Origin: Desulfotignum sp.
Lineage (GTDB): Bacteria; Desulfobacterota; Desulfobacteria; Desulfobacterales; Desulfobacteraceae
Assembly (NCBI GenBank): GCA_011390635.1
Contig: JAABSA010000001.1
Location: 224,839-288,838 of the forward strand
DNA length: 64,000 bases
Reading direction: 5' to 3'
Every line of letters begins with the position of its first letter. Position 1 is the first letter of the stretch. The position numbers and the translations under genes are program-made. A model generated the notes under the pieces. It saw only the letters and a program-made list of their open reading frames with translations, was not told where the DNA came from and made no database searches. Below, piece by piece: positions 41,667-50,559 of this stretch.

Positions 41667-42359
41667 TCATCGCACCAGGATATTTGTGCCGGGATAAATC
41701 CGGGCCTCCGCATCCATATTGTTGAGTTTTCGCAGTGCTGGCACAGTGGTGTTATATTCCTGGGCAATGCGCCACAGGGTTTCCCCTTTTTTTACCGTGT
41801 GAAACACCTCTGAGGTTTTTTTGTCCTGAACCTTTGGGGCTTTTTTTACGGTGGGTGTGGTTTCCACAGATTTTACCGGCGCAGGGGATGCAGCCATTTT
41901 ACTAACAGTTGACAGCTTTTGCTCCAGATTTCCCATACGTTCGGTCAGAGAATCAAATTTGATCTGGGCAGCAGCTTCCAGCCGGGATACCTGCTGCTGC
42001 ACCTGTGACAGGGTTGCATCCATATCTGTTTGGGTGCCGGCACCAGCACCGGTCATCAGTTTTGCCTGTATGTTCTCCAGTGCGGTTTCCATGGTTGCCA
42101 GCCGATCTTCTAATGCCCCGGGATTTGCATTCTGTGACAAGGAGGGCACCGTCTGTGTGTCGGTATCAGATGAACTGAAAAACAAGAAAAACACAACCAG
42201 GGTTACTGCCAGTGCACCGGCAATGATCAGGGTGAATTCATGTTTTTTCAGCAAAGACGATCCGGCAGCCATGGATCCGGATGGATCAATTTGTTTTTTC
42301 CGGTTGGTGTTTGTTCGGGTGGTGGTTATTTTTGAAGCCAATCTGTCTTTTTGTGTCAT
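41667..42359 (-). CDS. Membrane-anchored LysM-domain protein
   Basis: 230 residues. A charged cytoplasmic N-terminus (about 1-38) leads to one membrane helix (FTLIIAGALAVTLVVFFLFF, about 39-58). A predicted coiled coil follows (about 75-150: LEDRLATMETALENIQAKL, VSRLEAAAQIKFDSLTERMGNLEQKLSTV). A Pro/Lys linker then leads to a C-terminal LysM domain (about 185-230: FHTVKKGETLWRIAQEYNTT). LysM binds the glycan of peptidoglycan, so the protein probably tethers or senses the cell wall. No enzymatic domain is present. Confidence 0.85.
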   Translation of the reverse strand: MTQKDRLASKITTTRTNTNRKKQIDPSGSMAAGSSLLKKHEFTLIIAGALAVTLVVFFLFFSSSDTDTQTVPSLSQNANPGALEDRLATMETALENIQAKLMTGAGAGTQTDMDATLSQVQQQVSRLEAAAQIKFDSLTERMGNLEQKLSTVSKMAASPAPVKSVETTPTVKKAPKVQDKKTSEVFHTVKKGETLWRIAQEYNTTVPALRKLNNMDAEARIYPGTNILVR

Positions 42360-42549
42360 CTCTTGCTCCTGTTTTATGCGGTGTTTTTGTATTTCATATC
42401 ATTCCACACAAAATTTTAAAACCATTTCACATCATTTTTGTGTTGCACATTTTTTCGTTCAGACGGTTTCAAGATTGGACACGCCCCCAAGGTTATGGTA
42501 AAACAATGATAACAGAAAACTTTGTTACCAGATTTCAGGAAATCTTAGA

Positions 42550-43413
42550 ATGACATTTTTAGCCAGATATCTTGTCCAGGCCCTGATTTTTTCGTGCACT
42601 GTATTATGCTGCATATCATTTGGTGCTGCCGATGAAACACAAATACATACCAACCAGCTGGGAATGCGGTTTGTTCTGATTCCGGCCGGCCGGTTTGTCA
42701 TGGGCAGCCCTCCTTCTGAAAAAGGCCGGCAATGGAATGAAAAACAACACCAGGTAACCATTTCCAAAAGTTTTTATATGGGTGAAACAGAAGTCACACA
42801 GGGCCAGTGGAACCGTCTGGTTTCACCCAATCCGTCTGCCTTCAGGCTGGGAAATCAGTATCCGGTGGATTCCGTCTCCTGGCATGAGGCCATGCAGTTT
42901 ATCGCATTTCTCAATACACTGGAAAACACCGCCCGATACCGGCTGCCCACGGAAGCAGAATGGGAATACGCCTGCCGGGCCGGCAGCACAACCGCTTTTT
43001 CCAGCGGACCAATCACCACCATTTCCTGTGTGGAACCGGAGCCGGCTCTGGTGAATACGGCATGGTATTGTTATAATTCCGGGCTGGCCAACCCGCCCAG
43101 GGATTTTAAACCCCATCCGGTAAAAACCCTGAGACCCAATGCCTGGGGGCTTTACGACATGCACGGAAATGTCCAGGAATGGGTGTTGGATGCCTGCAAA
43201 GGGCGCAGTCTGTTCCGGACAAGCGTTGGTGCGGTGACCGACACATACAAAGAAAACATGGTTGATCCGCTGGAAAAAAAAGGCGATCACCGGGTTGTCC
43301 GGGGCGGTGGCTGGTTCCAGAACGGCAAATACCAGAGAAGTGCCTACCGCAGTTTTTACAAACCCGTTGCCGTCAGAAACAGCCTGGGATTTCGCGTTGT
43401 TTACACCCGCTGA
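42550..43413 (+). CDS. Exported FGE-sulfatase-fold protein (SUMF1 family)
   Basis: 287 residues. A signal peptide (MTFLARYLVQALIFSCTVLCCISFGAA, about 1-27) is followed by a formylglycine-generating-enzyme fold: MRFVLIPAGRFVMGSPPSE, GETEVTQGQWNRL, VDSVSWHEAMQFIAFLN, YRLPTEAEWEYACRAGS, GLYDMHGNVQEWVLD and VVRGGGWFQNG. In true FGE the copper-binding Cys pair lies in the segment that here reads KYQRSAYRSFYKP, and no Cys is present there. It is thus probably a ligand-binding relative and not a sulfatase activator. The 190-base upstream gap separates it from the divergent LysM gene. Confidence 0.85.
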   Translation: MTFLARYLVQALIFSCTVLCCISFGAADETQIHTNQLGMRFVLIPAGRFVMGSPPSEKGRQWNEKQHQVTISKSFYMGETEVTQGQWNRLVSPNPSAFRLGNQYPVDSVSWHEAMQFIAFLNTLENTARYRLPTEAEWEYACRAGSTTAFSSGPITTISCVEPEPALVNTAWYCYNSGLANPPRDFKPHPVKTLRPNAWGLYDMHGNVQEWVLDACKGRSLFRTSVGAVTDTYKENMVDPLEKKGDHRVVRGGGWFQNGKYQRSAYRSFYKPVAVRNSLGFRVVYTR

Positions 43414-43448
43414 TACCCAATGATCTATAAAGGTATGGTGCAGATACG

Positions 43449-43766
43449 TTAGAACCTGGACTGGATCCGCTTATACATACCCAGTCTTTTTTTTAGAATC
43501 AACAGCCTGAGCCATTCTTCCATTTTTTTTGCCAGCCGGCCTTTCATTTGGTTTTCATCTGTTTTGTGCTCTTGTCCACTGCTGTATGAAACAGAAGGCC
43601 CGGCTTTTTCCAGGATCTTTTTCATGCGTGTGCAACCAGCCTGTATATCCTGGTCTGTGCCCTGATATGTTTCATTGAGGCTGTCATACATATCCAGCGC
43701 ATCCTGGTAATATCCCTGATGTTCATATGCTTTGGCCAGCTCCAGGCTCTTATATTCATGGTCCAT
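43449..43766 (-). CDS. Small TPR-like protein
   Basis: 105 residues. The first 50 look like one tetratricopeptide repeat and a half: SLELAKAYEHQGYYQDALDMYDSLNETY, then a second helix with Cys and Lys. The C-terminal part is basic and helical (KKMEEWLRLLILKKRLG). It follows the FtsB/DivIC-like gene by ten bases in the murJ run, so it may act with envelope assembly proteins. I do not recognise a named family. Confidence 0.68.
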   Translation of the reverse strand: MDHEYKSLELAKAYEHQGYYQDALDMYDSLNETYQGTDQDIQAGCTRMKKILEKAGPSVSYSSGQEHKTDENQMKGRLAKKMEEWLRLLILKKRLGMYKRIQSRF

Positions 43767-43776
43767 GGCTATCCTT

Positions 43777-44061
43777 TTATTCTTTTGTTTGTATAAAAAT
43801 CAACTCATCGGGCGCTGCCATACCATGTTCATGCTTTGCCAGGTGTTTAATATAGGCAGCATCCTGTTTCAACCGCAGAATCTGTTTTTCAATGGCTTTG
43901 TTTTCCTGTCTGGTAATCTGTATGCGGGACAATACATGAGCCTGTTTCAATGTAAGCTGGTCATAGTCTCTGATTCCGTTCTCAGAAAAATACATTACAA
44001 ACAGGATCAGCACCATGAGAACAAGAGCCAGATAAAAAATGGTTTTTTCAATCATTACCAT
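43777..44061 (-). CDS. FtsB/DivIC-like septum protein
   Basis: 94 residues from the ATG at 44061, with AAGGA nine bases upstream. One N-terminal membrane helix (IFYLALVLMVLILFVMYFSENGI) is followed by a coiled coil (LKQAHVLSRIQITRQENKAIEKQILRLKQD) and YIKHLAKHEHGMAAPDELIFI. That ending fits the FtsB/DivIC pattern (...ARExxGmvrpgEivf). These proteins bridge FtsL and FtsQ in the divisome. It lies directly after murJ, nearly overlapping. Confidence 0.8.
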   Translation of the reverse strand: MVMIEKTIFYLALVLMVLILFVMYFSENGIRDYDQLTLKQAHVLSRIQITRQENKAIEKQILRLKQDAAYIKHLAKHEHGMAAPDELIFIQTKE

Positions 44062-44066
44062 AAAAA

Positions 44067-45617
44067 TCAATCCTTTTGTGAACCCTTTTTCAACCAGTCT
44101 TTAACCAGATCAATCTCTGGAAATTTCAGTGCTGCGGCAGCCAGAAAAACCAGTGTGATGCCCATCACCACACAAACAGTCACACCGGCAGCCAAAAAAA
44201 GCTTTCCGTGTGCATCATTGATGATAATTGTCGCAGCCCATCTTACAGACATTGCCATTATAACAGATAAAAAAAGGGCGCGGCAAGCTGAAATCAGCAT
44301 ATGAATCCGTGAAAATCTCACCCGGGCCGGGGGATGAAACACCAGATAAACAAATCCCGCACCTGATGACAATGATACAGACAGGGCCAGCCCGTTGATC
44401 CCCATGAGGCCGGACAAAACAGGTGCCAGCACGAGATTGGTGCAAATGCAGATCATGCCGGCAAAAAATGGATGCCAGATACTGGACACGGCATAGTGAA
44501 GGGTTACAAAAACACGGGATCCGATGAATGCCCACAACCCTGTTGCCAGATAAAACAGGCATGCTGCCGTCTGGGTAACGGCATGGGCATCAAATGCCCC
44601 CTGACCGAACAAAAGTCTGACAATAGGGTCGTTCAGGGCCATGAGCCCTGCCATGGCGGGCATAGTCACAAACATTACCAGCCGGACCCCGGTATCAAAT
44701 ACAGGGGTAATGTGGGTCATTTGCCCAATGGCTGCTTTTTTGGCAAAAAATGGCAGCAATACGATGGAAAAAGAAACAGCAATCAAAGACATTGGAAACT
44801 GCACCAGCCGGTCTGCATAGTACAAAAAGGATACACTGCCCTCTGCCAGAAAAGAAGCAAGAAAAGATACCACCAGAATATTCACCTGAAAGGGCGCCGC
44901 TCCAACCATGCAGGGGATCATTTTTTTTGCCGTATTAACAACACCCGGGTGGCATATCACAAACCGGGCAGGCCCCAGCATGCCGTGCTGGACCATGAAA
45001 GGCACCTGAAAGCCCAATTGCACCAGACCGCCAAAAATAATGCCCAGGGCAAGCCCTGTGACCGGGATATCAAAATATCCGGCGGCAAAAAGGGTGAACA
45101 GAATCACCACCAGGTTAAACAAAAGGGGGGTCATGCCCGGCAGCCAGAAATTACCCAGGGTGTTGAGCACCCCCATGCACAAAGAAATCACCATGATGAT
45201 CCAGACATAGGGTACCATGATTTTAAACAGAACAAGGGCAAGTGAAAACCGCTCACTCCCCGGCACAAAACCCGGTGCCATGACCTGCAGGATCCAGGGC
45301 GCCAGCAAAACCCCGCACAGAACAAGAAAAACACCCAGTGCAGACAGCATCACCAGCGCGGAGAACACCATGGAAACCGCCTGGTCTTTTCTGCCGGTCT
45401 CAATATACCGGGAAAACCAGGGTACAAAAGAAATACTGAATATCCCGTCACTGAACATTTTTCTGAGCAGATCAAAGGGCCGGAACGTAATAAAAAATGC
45501 ATCGCTCTGGGCGGAAGTGCCGATGACCATGGCAATCACTGCATCCCGGATGACCCCGAAAATCCGACTCAAAAGGGTAAAACCACTGACAGACATGGTG
45601 TTTTTAACCAGGGACAT
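44067..45617 (-). CDS. murJ: Lipid II flippase MurJ
   Basis: About 516 residues from the ATG at 45617 (MSLVKNTMSVSGFTLLSRIFG), nine bases after AAGGA; the longer ORF start is unlikely. There are about 14 membrane helices, and the diagnostic N-terminal segment SRIFGVIRDAVIAMVIGTSAQSDAFFITFRPFDLLRKMFSDGIFSISFVPWFS is present, with the cavity Arg residues (SRIFG, IRD). FVTLHYAVSSIWHPFFAG lies further on. MurJ moves lipid II across the inner membrane for peptidoglycan synthesis. The downstream partners are the FtsB-like and TPR-like genes. Confidence 0.93.
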   Translation of the reverse strand: MSLVKNTMSVSGFTLLSRIFGVIRDAVIAMVIGTSAQSDAFFITFRPFDLLRKMFSDGIFSISFVPWFSRYIETGRKDQAVSMVFSALVMLSALGVFLVLCGVLLAPWILQVMAPGFVPGSERFSLALVLFKIMVPYVWIIMVISLCMGVLNTLGNFWLPGMTPLLFNLVVILFTLFAAGYFDIPVTGLALGIIFGGLVQLGFQVPFMVQHGMLGPARFVICHPGVVNTAKKMIPCMVGAAPFQVNILVVSFLASFLAEGSVSFLYYADRLVQFPMSLIAVSFSIVLLPFFAKKAAIGQMTHITPVFDTGVRLVMFVTMPAMAGLMALNDPIVRLLFGQGAFDAHAVTQTAACLFYLATGLWAFIGSRVFVTLHYAVSSIWHPFFAGMICICTNLVLAPVLSGLMGINGLALSVSLSSGAGFVYLVFHPPARVRFSRIHMLISACRALFLSVIMAMSVRWAATIIINDAHGKLFLAAGVTVCVVMGITLVFLAAAALKFPEIDLVKDWLKKGSQKD

Positions 45618-45720
45618 TATAAATTTTCCTTGACAAAAATCCAAAAATTTTATATCTGTTCTTTTTTAAAACATAAAATTTTTTAACAGTTAACTGACGA
45701 ATATAAGGAGTAACCGCAAA

Positions 45721-45978
45721 TTGGCCAACCACAAATCTGCAAAAAAACGGGCAAAACAGAACCTGGTGAGACGTCAACGAAACAGATCTGTAAAAACCAC
45801 ACTGAAAACATTGGAAAAAAAGGTGCGCGCGGCCAAAGCATCCGGCGATGATGCGGCAGTGGAATTGATGCGCCAGAACCAGTCTGCGCTTCAAAAAGCG
45901 TCCCAAAAAGGCATCATCCATAAAAAAACCGCTTCCAGAAAGATTTCAAGATTATCCAAACTTGTGAATGCCTCCTGA
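45721..45978 (+). CDS. rpsT: 30S ribosomal protein S20
   Basis: 85 residues with a TTG start preceded by AAGGAG. The sequence ANHKSAKKRAKQNLVRRQRN ... IHKKTASRKISRLSKLVNA is the whole S20, which binds 16S rRNA early in assembly. TTG starts are common in rpsT and linked to its autoregulation in E. coli. It is divergent from murJ and followed by a hairpin. Confidence 0.96.
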   Translation: MANHKSAKKRAKQNLVRRQRNRSVKTTLKTLEKKVRAAKASGDDAAVELMRQNQSALQKASQKGIIHKKTASRKISRLSKLVNAS

Positions 45979-45988
45979 GGTTTTATGA

Positions 45989-46022
45989 AACGACAGGAGT
46001 CCCCAGGGCAACTCCTGTCGTT
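45989..46022. terminator. Convergent hairpin between rpsT and lptE
   Basis: AACGACAGGAGT and ACTCCTGTCGTT pair around a ten-base loop. It serves the rpsT 3' end and, on the other strand, the end of leuS-lptE. T-runs are weak on both sides. Confidence 0.65.
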
Positions 46023-46039
46023 GAACCATATCGCTTGTG

Positions 46040-46576
46040 TTAGAAATTGACCATCATCTGACTGACAACCCTTTCTGCAATCCGTTGCGCAATTATCTCA
46101 ATTGCTTCATTGATACTGGCTTCATCATTTATCTTGTCTTCATCCACCATATAGGATTCAGATGAAGAAAAATTGGACACAGACCACAGAATATCATCGT
46201 CTGTGTCCAGAAGCTGAACATCCACCACAGCGGTTACATTTCTTTCAACCACTGTCTCCGTAGAAGACCGGGATAAAACCGAAAAAGTGATGGCTTTGAT
46301 CTTGCCCTTGATCCTCCGGGCAGCATTTGCAGGATCGACCACTTTTGTATCGGATTTTTCCTGAATTTCCCGTATCAACCCATTGGTGAAATCGATTGCT
46401 GCGCGTGTCTGGGATGTTTTGTTCTCAAACACCTCCACCCCCACGCGGGTCACCCCCTGGTAAATATATCCGCCCCCTTCCAGGCGATATCCGCAACCGG
46501 AAAACAAAAGCAGCACCCCCGCCAGTATACAGAGCGATTTTTTCCCATTGTCGCTTTTGATGCCAGACAGTTTCAT
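46040..46576 (-). CDS. lptE: LPS-assembly lipoprotein LptE
   Basis: 178 residues. A lipoprotein signal ends in the lipobox LLFSGC (about 24-28). YRLEGGGYIYQGVTRVGVEVFENKTSQ follows, the LptE opening. The rest is a mixed alpha/beta domain with EIIAQRIAERVVSQMM at the end, as in the LptE/RlpB family. LptE plugs the outer-membrane LptD barrel to insert LPS. It is one base from the leuS stop, an order common in proteobacteria. Confidence 0.88.
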   Translation of the reverse strand: MKLSGIKSDNGKKSLCILAGVLLLFSGCGYRLEGGGYIYQGVTRVGVEVFENKTSQTRAAIDFTNGLIREIQEKSDTKVVDPANAARRIKGKIKAITFSVLSRSSTETVVERNVTAVVDVQLLDTDDDILWSVSNFSSSESYMVDEDKINDEASINEAIEIIAQRIAERVVSQMMVNF

Positions 46577-46577
46577 G

Positions 46578-49187
46578 TTACACCACTATATTTACAAGTA
46601 TCTGTTTTTTGCGTACAAGGATGATCTTTTTTACCGGTGCATCCTGGATATGTTTTACAACCTTGTCATCTGCCAGGGCCGCATCTTTAATGGCAGGTTC
46701 GGCAGTATCTGCCGCCACACTGAATCTGGCACGCAGTTTGCCGTTCACCTGGACCACTACCAGCACCTCATCTGTTTCAATGCTGTCTGTGCGAAATGTG
46801 GGCCAGGACTGTTCCAGAATGGATCCTTGATGTCCCATTTTCTCAAACAATTCCTCACAAAAATGCGGTACAATGGGACTGAGCAGAAGCAGCATGTTTT
46901 CCATGGCAGATAACACAACGGCCTTGATTTCATTGTCTGATGTGTCCAGGTCAATGGTGTAGACCGCATTCACCAGTTCCATGACAGCGGCAATGGCCGT
47001 GTTGAAATGAAAGCTTTCATCAATATCCGCCGTTACCTTTTTGATGGTCTGTTGGGTCTTGATATACAGGGATCTGGCCGACTGGCTTTTCAGATCCCCG
47101 GCAGGCCCTTTGAATGCTGTCACCTGGCTGGTATCAATCTTTTGCATGCACGCAAGGGCCAGGCGCCAGACACGGTTGATAAAGCGGTTGCTGCCCTCGA
47201 CCCCGTCTTCACTCCATTCCAGATCTCTTTCCGGCGGAGCAGCAAACAGACAGAAAAGCCGGGTAACATCAGCCCCGTATTTTTCCAACAGCTCATTGGG
47301 ATCCACCACATTTTTTTTGGATTTGGACATTTTAATGACCCGGCCTATTTCAACATCCTTGCCGCACCGGGTGCACACGAACGTTTCATTTGCTTCTTTT
47401 CTGGCTTCCTCCGGGTAAAGATATCCATGCTCAGGACAGGTCATGGTTTCTTTGCACACCATTCCCTGGGTGAGCAGCCGGGTAAAGGGTTCTTTGAAAT
47501 CGATCATGCCAAAATGGTGGAGCACCCGCATAAAATAGCGGGAATAGAGCAAATGAAGGACTGCATGCTCCACCCCGCCGATATACTGGTCCACAGGTGC
47601 CCAGTATTTCACGGCAGCCGGGTCAAACATTCCCTGGTCAAATCTGGGGGAGCAGTACCGCAGATAATACCAGGAGGATTCCACAAAGGTATCCATGGTA
47701 TCTGTATCCCGTCTGGCATCTTTGCGCCCGCACCTGGGACACACCGCCTGTTTGAAATAATCCAGCGTGGGCAGAGGGGATCCGCCTTTTTCTAAAAGGT
47801 TGGCATCTTCGGGCAGTGCTATGGGAAGATCTTTTTGGGAAACCGGCACCACTTTGCAGTCCGGGCAGTGTATGACCGGGATGGGGGCACCCCAGTACCG
47901 CTGGCGTGAAATACCCCAGTCCCGCAGCCGATAGGAGACAGCCTTTTTCCCCCTTCCTTGCTCTGCCAGCCAGTCTGTGATGGTTTCAATGGCTTTTTCG
48001 CTGTCCATGCCGTCAAACTGACCGGAATTCACCATGATACCCGGTCCGGTATAGGCGGTTTCCATGGTATCCGGATCCAGGGGGGGGGAGGCCGGCTGCA
48101 CCACCACACGAATCTCAAGGCCATATTTTTTTGCAAAGTCAAAATCCCGCTGGTCTCCGGCAGGCACCGACATGATAGCACCGGTGCCGTATCCCATGAG
48201 CACAAAATTGGCTGTATAAATGGGGATCTCTTCTCCTGTGGCAGGATTGATGCAGTGCCTGCCCGTGAAAACCCCTTCTTTCTCATATTTTTCCAGGCCC
48301 TCCAGGGACCGCTCCTGGGCAGCGACTTTTTCAAGAAAAGCTGCCACATCCTTTTCCTGTTTGGTTCCTTTGCACAGGGTTTCCACCAGGGGATGCTCGG
48401 GTGCCAGGCACATAAAGGTGGCCCCGAAAATGGTATCCGGACGTGTGGTAAACACCGGTATCTGAGCCTCCATGCCGGCAACCTGAAATGTCAGTTCCGA
48501 TCCCACGCTTTTGCCGATCCAGTTTTTCTGCATCACCGTGACCTTGTCCGGCCACCCAGGCAGTTTATCACAATAGACCAGCAGGTCTTCGGCAAAATCG
48601 GTGATCCTGAAAAACCACTGCCACAGCTTTTTCTGGTGAACCGGGCGGGAACACCGCCAGCACTTATCCTGTTCCACCTGCTCATTGGCCAGAACTGTCT
48701 GGCACTTTTCACACCAGTTGACAAAAGATTCCTTGCGGTAGGCCATGCCGTTTTCCAGCATTTTAAGGAACAGCCACTGCTCCCACTTATAGTATTCCGG
48801 CCGGCAGGTGGCAATCTCTCTGTCCCAGTCATAGGAAAACCCCATCTTTTTCAACTGGGCCCGCATGGCACGGATATTATCATAGGTCCAGGCAGCCGGA
48901 TGGGTATTGTTGTCAATAGCTGCATTTTCAGCCGGCATGCCAAAGGCGTCCCATCCCATGGGGTGGAGAACATTGAATCCCTTCATCCTTTTATACCGCA
49001 CCACCACATCACCGATGGTATAATTGCGCACATGGCCGATATGAATTTTCCCTGACGGATAAGGAAACATTTCCAGCAGATAATATTTTTCTTTTTCAGG
49101 ATCTTCGGTGACTTTGAAAAGGTGATGATCCTGCCAATATGCCTGCCATCTGGGTTCAACATCAGCAGGGTTGTACCATTCCTCCAT
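46578..49187 (-). CDS. leuS: Leucyl-tRNA synthetase
   Basis: 869 residues from the ATG at 49187 ([18 protein letters not shown]), with AAAGGA nine bases upstream; the 990-residue ORF in the track adds unrelated intergenic sequence. Class I motifs are present: [16 protein letters not shown] (HIGH) and [12 protein letters not shown] (KMSKS, about 615). The CP1 editing domain has [13 protein letters not shown] and [13 protein letters not shown]-like [15 protein letters not shown]. Two zinc-type Cys sets ([30 protein letters not shown]) are visible. It charges tRNA-Leu. The long upstream gap holds element B. Confidence 0.97.
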   Translation of the reverse strand: MEEWYNPADVEPRWQAYWQDHHLFKVTEDPEKEKYYLLEMFPYPSGKIHIGHVRNYTIGDVVVRYKRMKGFNVLHPMGWDAFGMPAENAAIDNNTHPAAWTYDNIRAMRAQLKKMGFSYDWDREIATCRPEYYKWEQWLFLKMLENGMAYRKESFVNWCEKCQTVLANEQVEQDKCWRCSRPVHQKKLWQWFFRITDFAEDLLVYCDKLPGWPDKVTVMQKNWIGKSVGSELTFQVAGMEAQIPVFTTRPDTIFGATFMCLAPEHPLVETLCKGTKQEKDVAAFLEKVAAQERSLEGLEKYEKEGVFTGRHCINPATGEEIPIYTANFVLMGYGTGAIMSVPAGDQRDFDFAKKYGLEIRVVVQPASPPLDPDTMETAYTGPGIMVNSGQFDGMDSEKAIETITDWLAEQGRGKKAVSYRLRDWGISRQRYWGAPIPVIHCPDCKVVPVSQKDLPIALPEDANLLEKGGSPLPTLDYFKQAVCPRCGRKDARRDTDTMDTFVESSWYYLRYCSPRFDQGMFDPAAVKYWAPVDQYIGGVEHAVLHLLYSRYFMRVLHHFGMIDFKEPFTRLLTQGMVCKETMTCPEHGYLYPEEARKEANETFVCTRCGKDVEIGRVIKMSKSKKNVVDPNELLEKYGADVTRLFCLFAAPPERDLEWSEDGVEGSNRFINRVWRLALACMQKIDTSQVTAFKGPAGDLKSQSARSLYIKTQQTIKKVTADIDESFHFNTAIAAVMELVNAVYTIDLDTSDNEIKAVVLSAMENMLLLLSPIVPHFCEELFEKMGHQGSILEQSWPTFRTDSIETDEVLVVVQVNGKLRARFSVAADTAEPAIKDAALADDKVVKHIQDAPVKKIILVRKKQILVNIVV

Positions 49188-49344
49188 TCTATATTTTCCT
49201 TTCACAAGCATCTTCACACAGATTTTTAGATTATCAAAACCTATTAGATGCCACAACCAAAGGCAAATAGCAAGACAGTTTGAATTACCGCTGGATATTT
49301 GCCATAAGTGCATTGTTTTTTTCATCCTTCCATGCAGTGTCCAG

Positions 49345-49600
49345 GTCCCGGGCCCGCCCCTGGAGGTTTGCTGCGCCCGGCCCGAGATCCTGCGCGGGCC
49401 TGTTTTTATCAGAATGATAATACAACGCAACACCCCTTGTGGTTGAAAGGCTGACATCCTTGCATGTCCGGCCAGGCCCCCTCCGGCTCTAACGGTCCGG
49501 TCACAGCAAACCTCCAGGGGCTCCTTACCGCGATCCTCCCTGTACATCATTGGTCATAGCAAATATTCAGGCGCCATCCCGATGGCGCCTGAATATTTTG
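49345..49600. repeat. Intergenic structured element, copy B
   Basis: Within the 541-base leuS/rpsF gap. GCCCCTGGAGGTTTGCTG (49356-49373) and CAGCAAACCTCCAGGGGC (49504-49521) are an 18-bp perfect inverted repeat 130 bases apart. Pairing continues inward (CCGGCCCG with CGGTCCGG), and an inner GGGCCTG/CAGGCCC pair follows. ctccggctctaacggtccg matches copy A. The element ends in a perfect 36-base palindrome with a two-base centre (aaatattcaggcgccatc, 49561-49598), flanked as in copy A by gcaaatatt and aatattttga. Part of it is read as the false N-terminus of the long leuS ORF. It could be a small mobile repeat or a structured RNA; no coding gene is supported. Confidence 0.65.
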
Positions 49601-49728
49601 ATCTTGACCCAGACAGCGTGTAATGGTATATAAAATGGTTTTGATAAGCACCTGAATGGCAGGCGCTGCTGTATATAATCCTTGCTCCGGAACCATATGC
49701 CGGGGCTTTATATCCGCAAGGAGAAAAA

Positions 49729-50247
49729 ATGAGAAAGTATGAAACTATCGTTATTTCTGACCCTGATCTTCAGGATCAAACACGCACTGAGCTGTTTGAT
49801 AAAATCAGAGATATCATTACCAGAGAAAACGGAATTTTTTTATACCTTGATGACTGGGGCAGTAAAAAGCTGGCCTATGAAATCAGAAAAAAATTGCGGG
49901 GCCACTATGCATGCCTTACCTTTGGCGGCACAGGAGACCTGGTAAAGGAACTGGAAAGAAATCTGCGCCTCAATGAAAATGTCATGAAATTTATGACCAT
50001 CCTTGTTTCTGATGACGTGACTGCAGAATCACTGGCCCAGGAAGTCAAAGATGCCGAAGCTGCAAAAGCTGCTTCTGATGCTGCCCAGGCTGCTGCGGTT
50101 GCTGAGAATGCAACCAAAACTGACGCAGATACTGGTGTCGAGACCAGTGAAGAACCTGTGAAAACAGCGCAGGCATCCGGATCAGATAAACCGGCAGTAC
50201 AAACAGAAACGCAAACTGCTGAAACAGTCACTGATGACCAGAACTGA
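49729..50247 (+). CDS. rpsF: 30S ribosomal protein S6 with a long Ala-rich tail
   Basis: 172 residues. The first 100 are the S6 ferredoxin-like fold: [57 protein letters not shown] 65-residue tail rich in Ala, Thr, Glu and Asp follows ([20 protein letters not shown]). E. coli S6 has a much shorter tail that RimK extends with Glu. S6 pairs with S18 on the platform. AAGGAG precedes the start; rpsR follows after 23 bases. Confidence 0.95.
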   Translation: MRKYETIVISDPDLQDQTRTELFDKIRDIITRENGIFLYLDDWGSKKLAYEIRKKLRGHYACLTFGGTGDLVKELERNLRLNENVMKFMTILVSDDVTAESLAQEVKDAEAAKAASDAAQAAAVAENATKTDADTGVETSEEPVKTAQASGSDKPAVQTETQTAETVTDDQN

Positions 50248-50270
50248 TTCAGGATTGGAGGAAAAATATC

Positions 50271-50534
50271 ATGTATAAAAGTCAAGGTCAAAGAGGTGAC
50301 AGCAAGAACCGGTTTTACCAGCGGCGTAAAATATGCAGATTCTGTGTGGACAACGGCATGGACATCGATTACAAAAACCCCAAAGCCCTTAAACAGTTTA
50401 TTACTGAACGCGGAAAAATCATTCCCAGACGGATTACCGGAACCTGTGCCAAACACCAGCGCAAATTGACACTCGCCATTAAACAATCCCGCCAGATAGC
50501 GTTGCTGCCGTTTGTGGGAAGACCCCCGCAGTAA
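50271..50534 (+). CDS. rpsR: 30S ribosomal protein S18
   Basis: 87 residues, with the core [47 protein letters not shown]. The C-x-x-C pair plus Cys and His (TCAKH) give the zinc-binding C+ form, unlike the Cys-free E. coli protein. It forms the platform heterodimer with S6. The next gene's reading frame begins inside or just after its end. Confidence 0.96.
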   Translation: MYKSQGQRGDSKNRFYQRRKICRFCVDNGMDIDYKNPKALKQFITERGKIIPRRITGTCAKHQRKLTLAIKQSRQIALLPFVGRPPQ

Positions 50535-50559
50535 ATCAGGACTGCCGGAGTATTTCAAG

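Noticed and set aside
49188-49550. N-terminal extension of the leuS ORF in the track
   Set aside because: The first 121 residues have no synthetase similarity; the true start at 49187 has a ribosome site and matches LeuRS.
49345-49600. T-box riboswitch for leuS
   Set aside because: No T-box sequence (TGGNACCGCG-like) or specifier hairpin was found, and a related element occurs far from any tRNA-synthetase gene.
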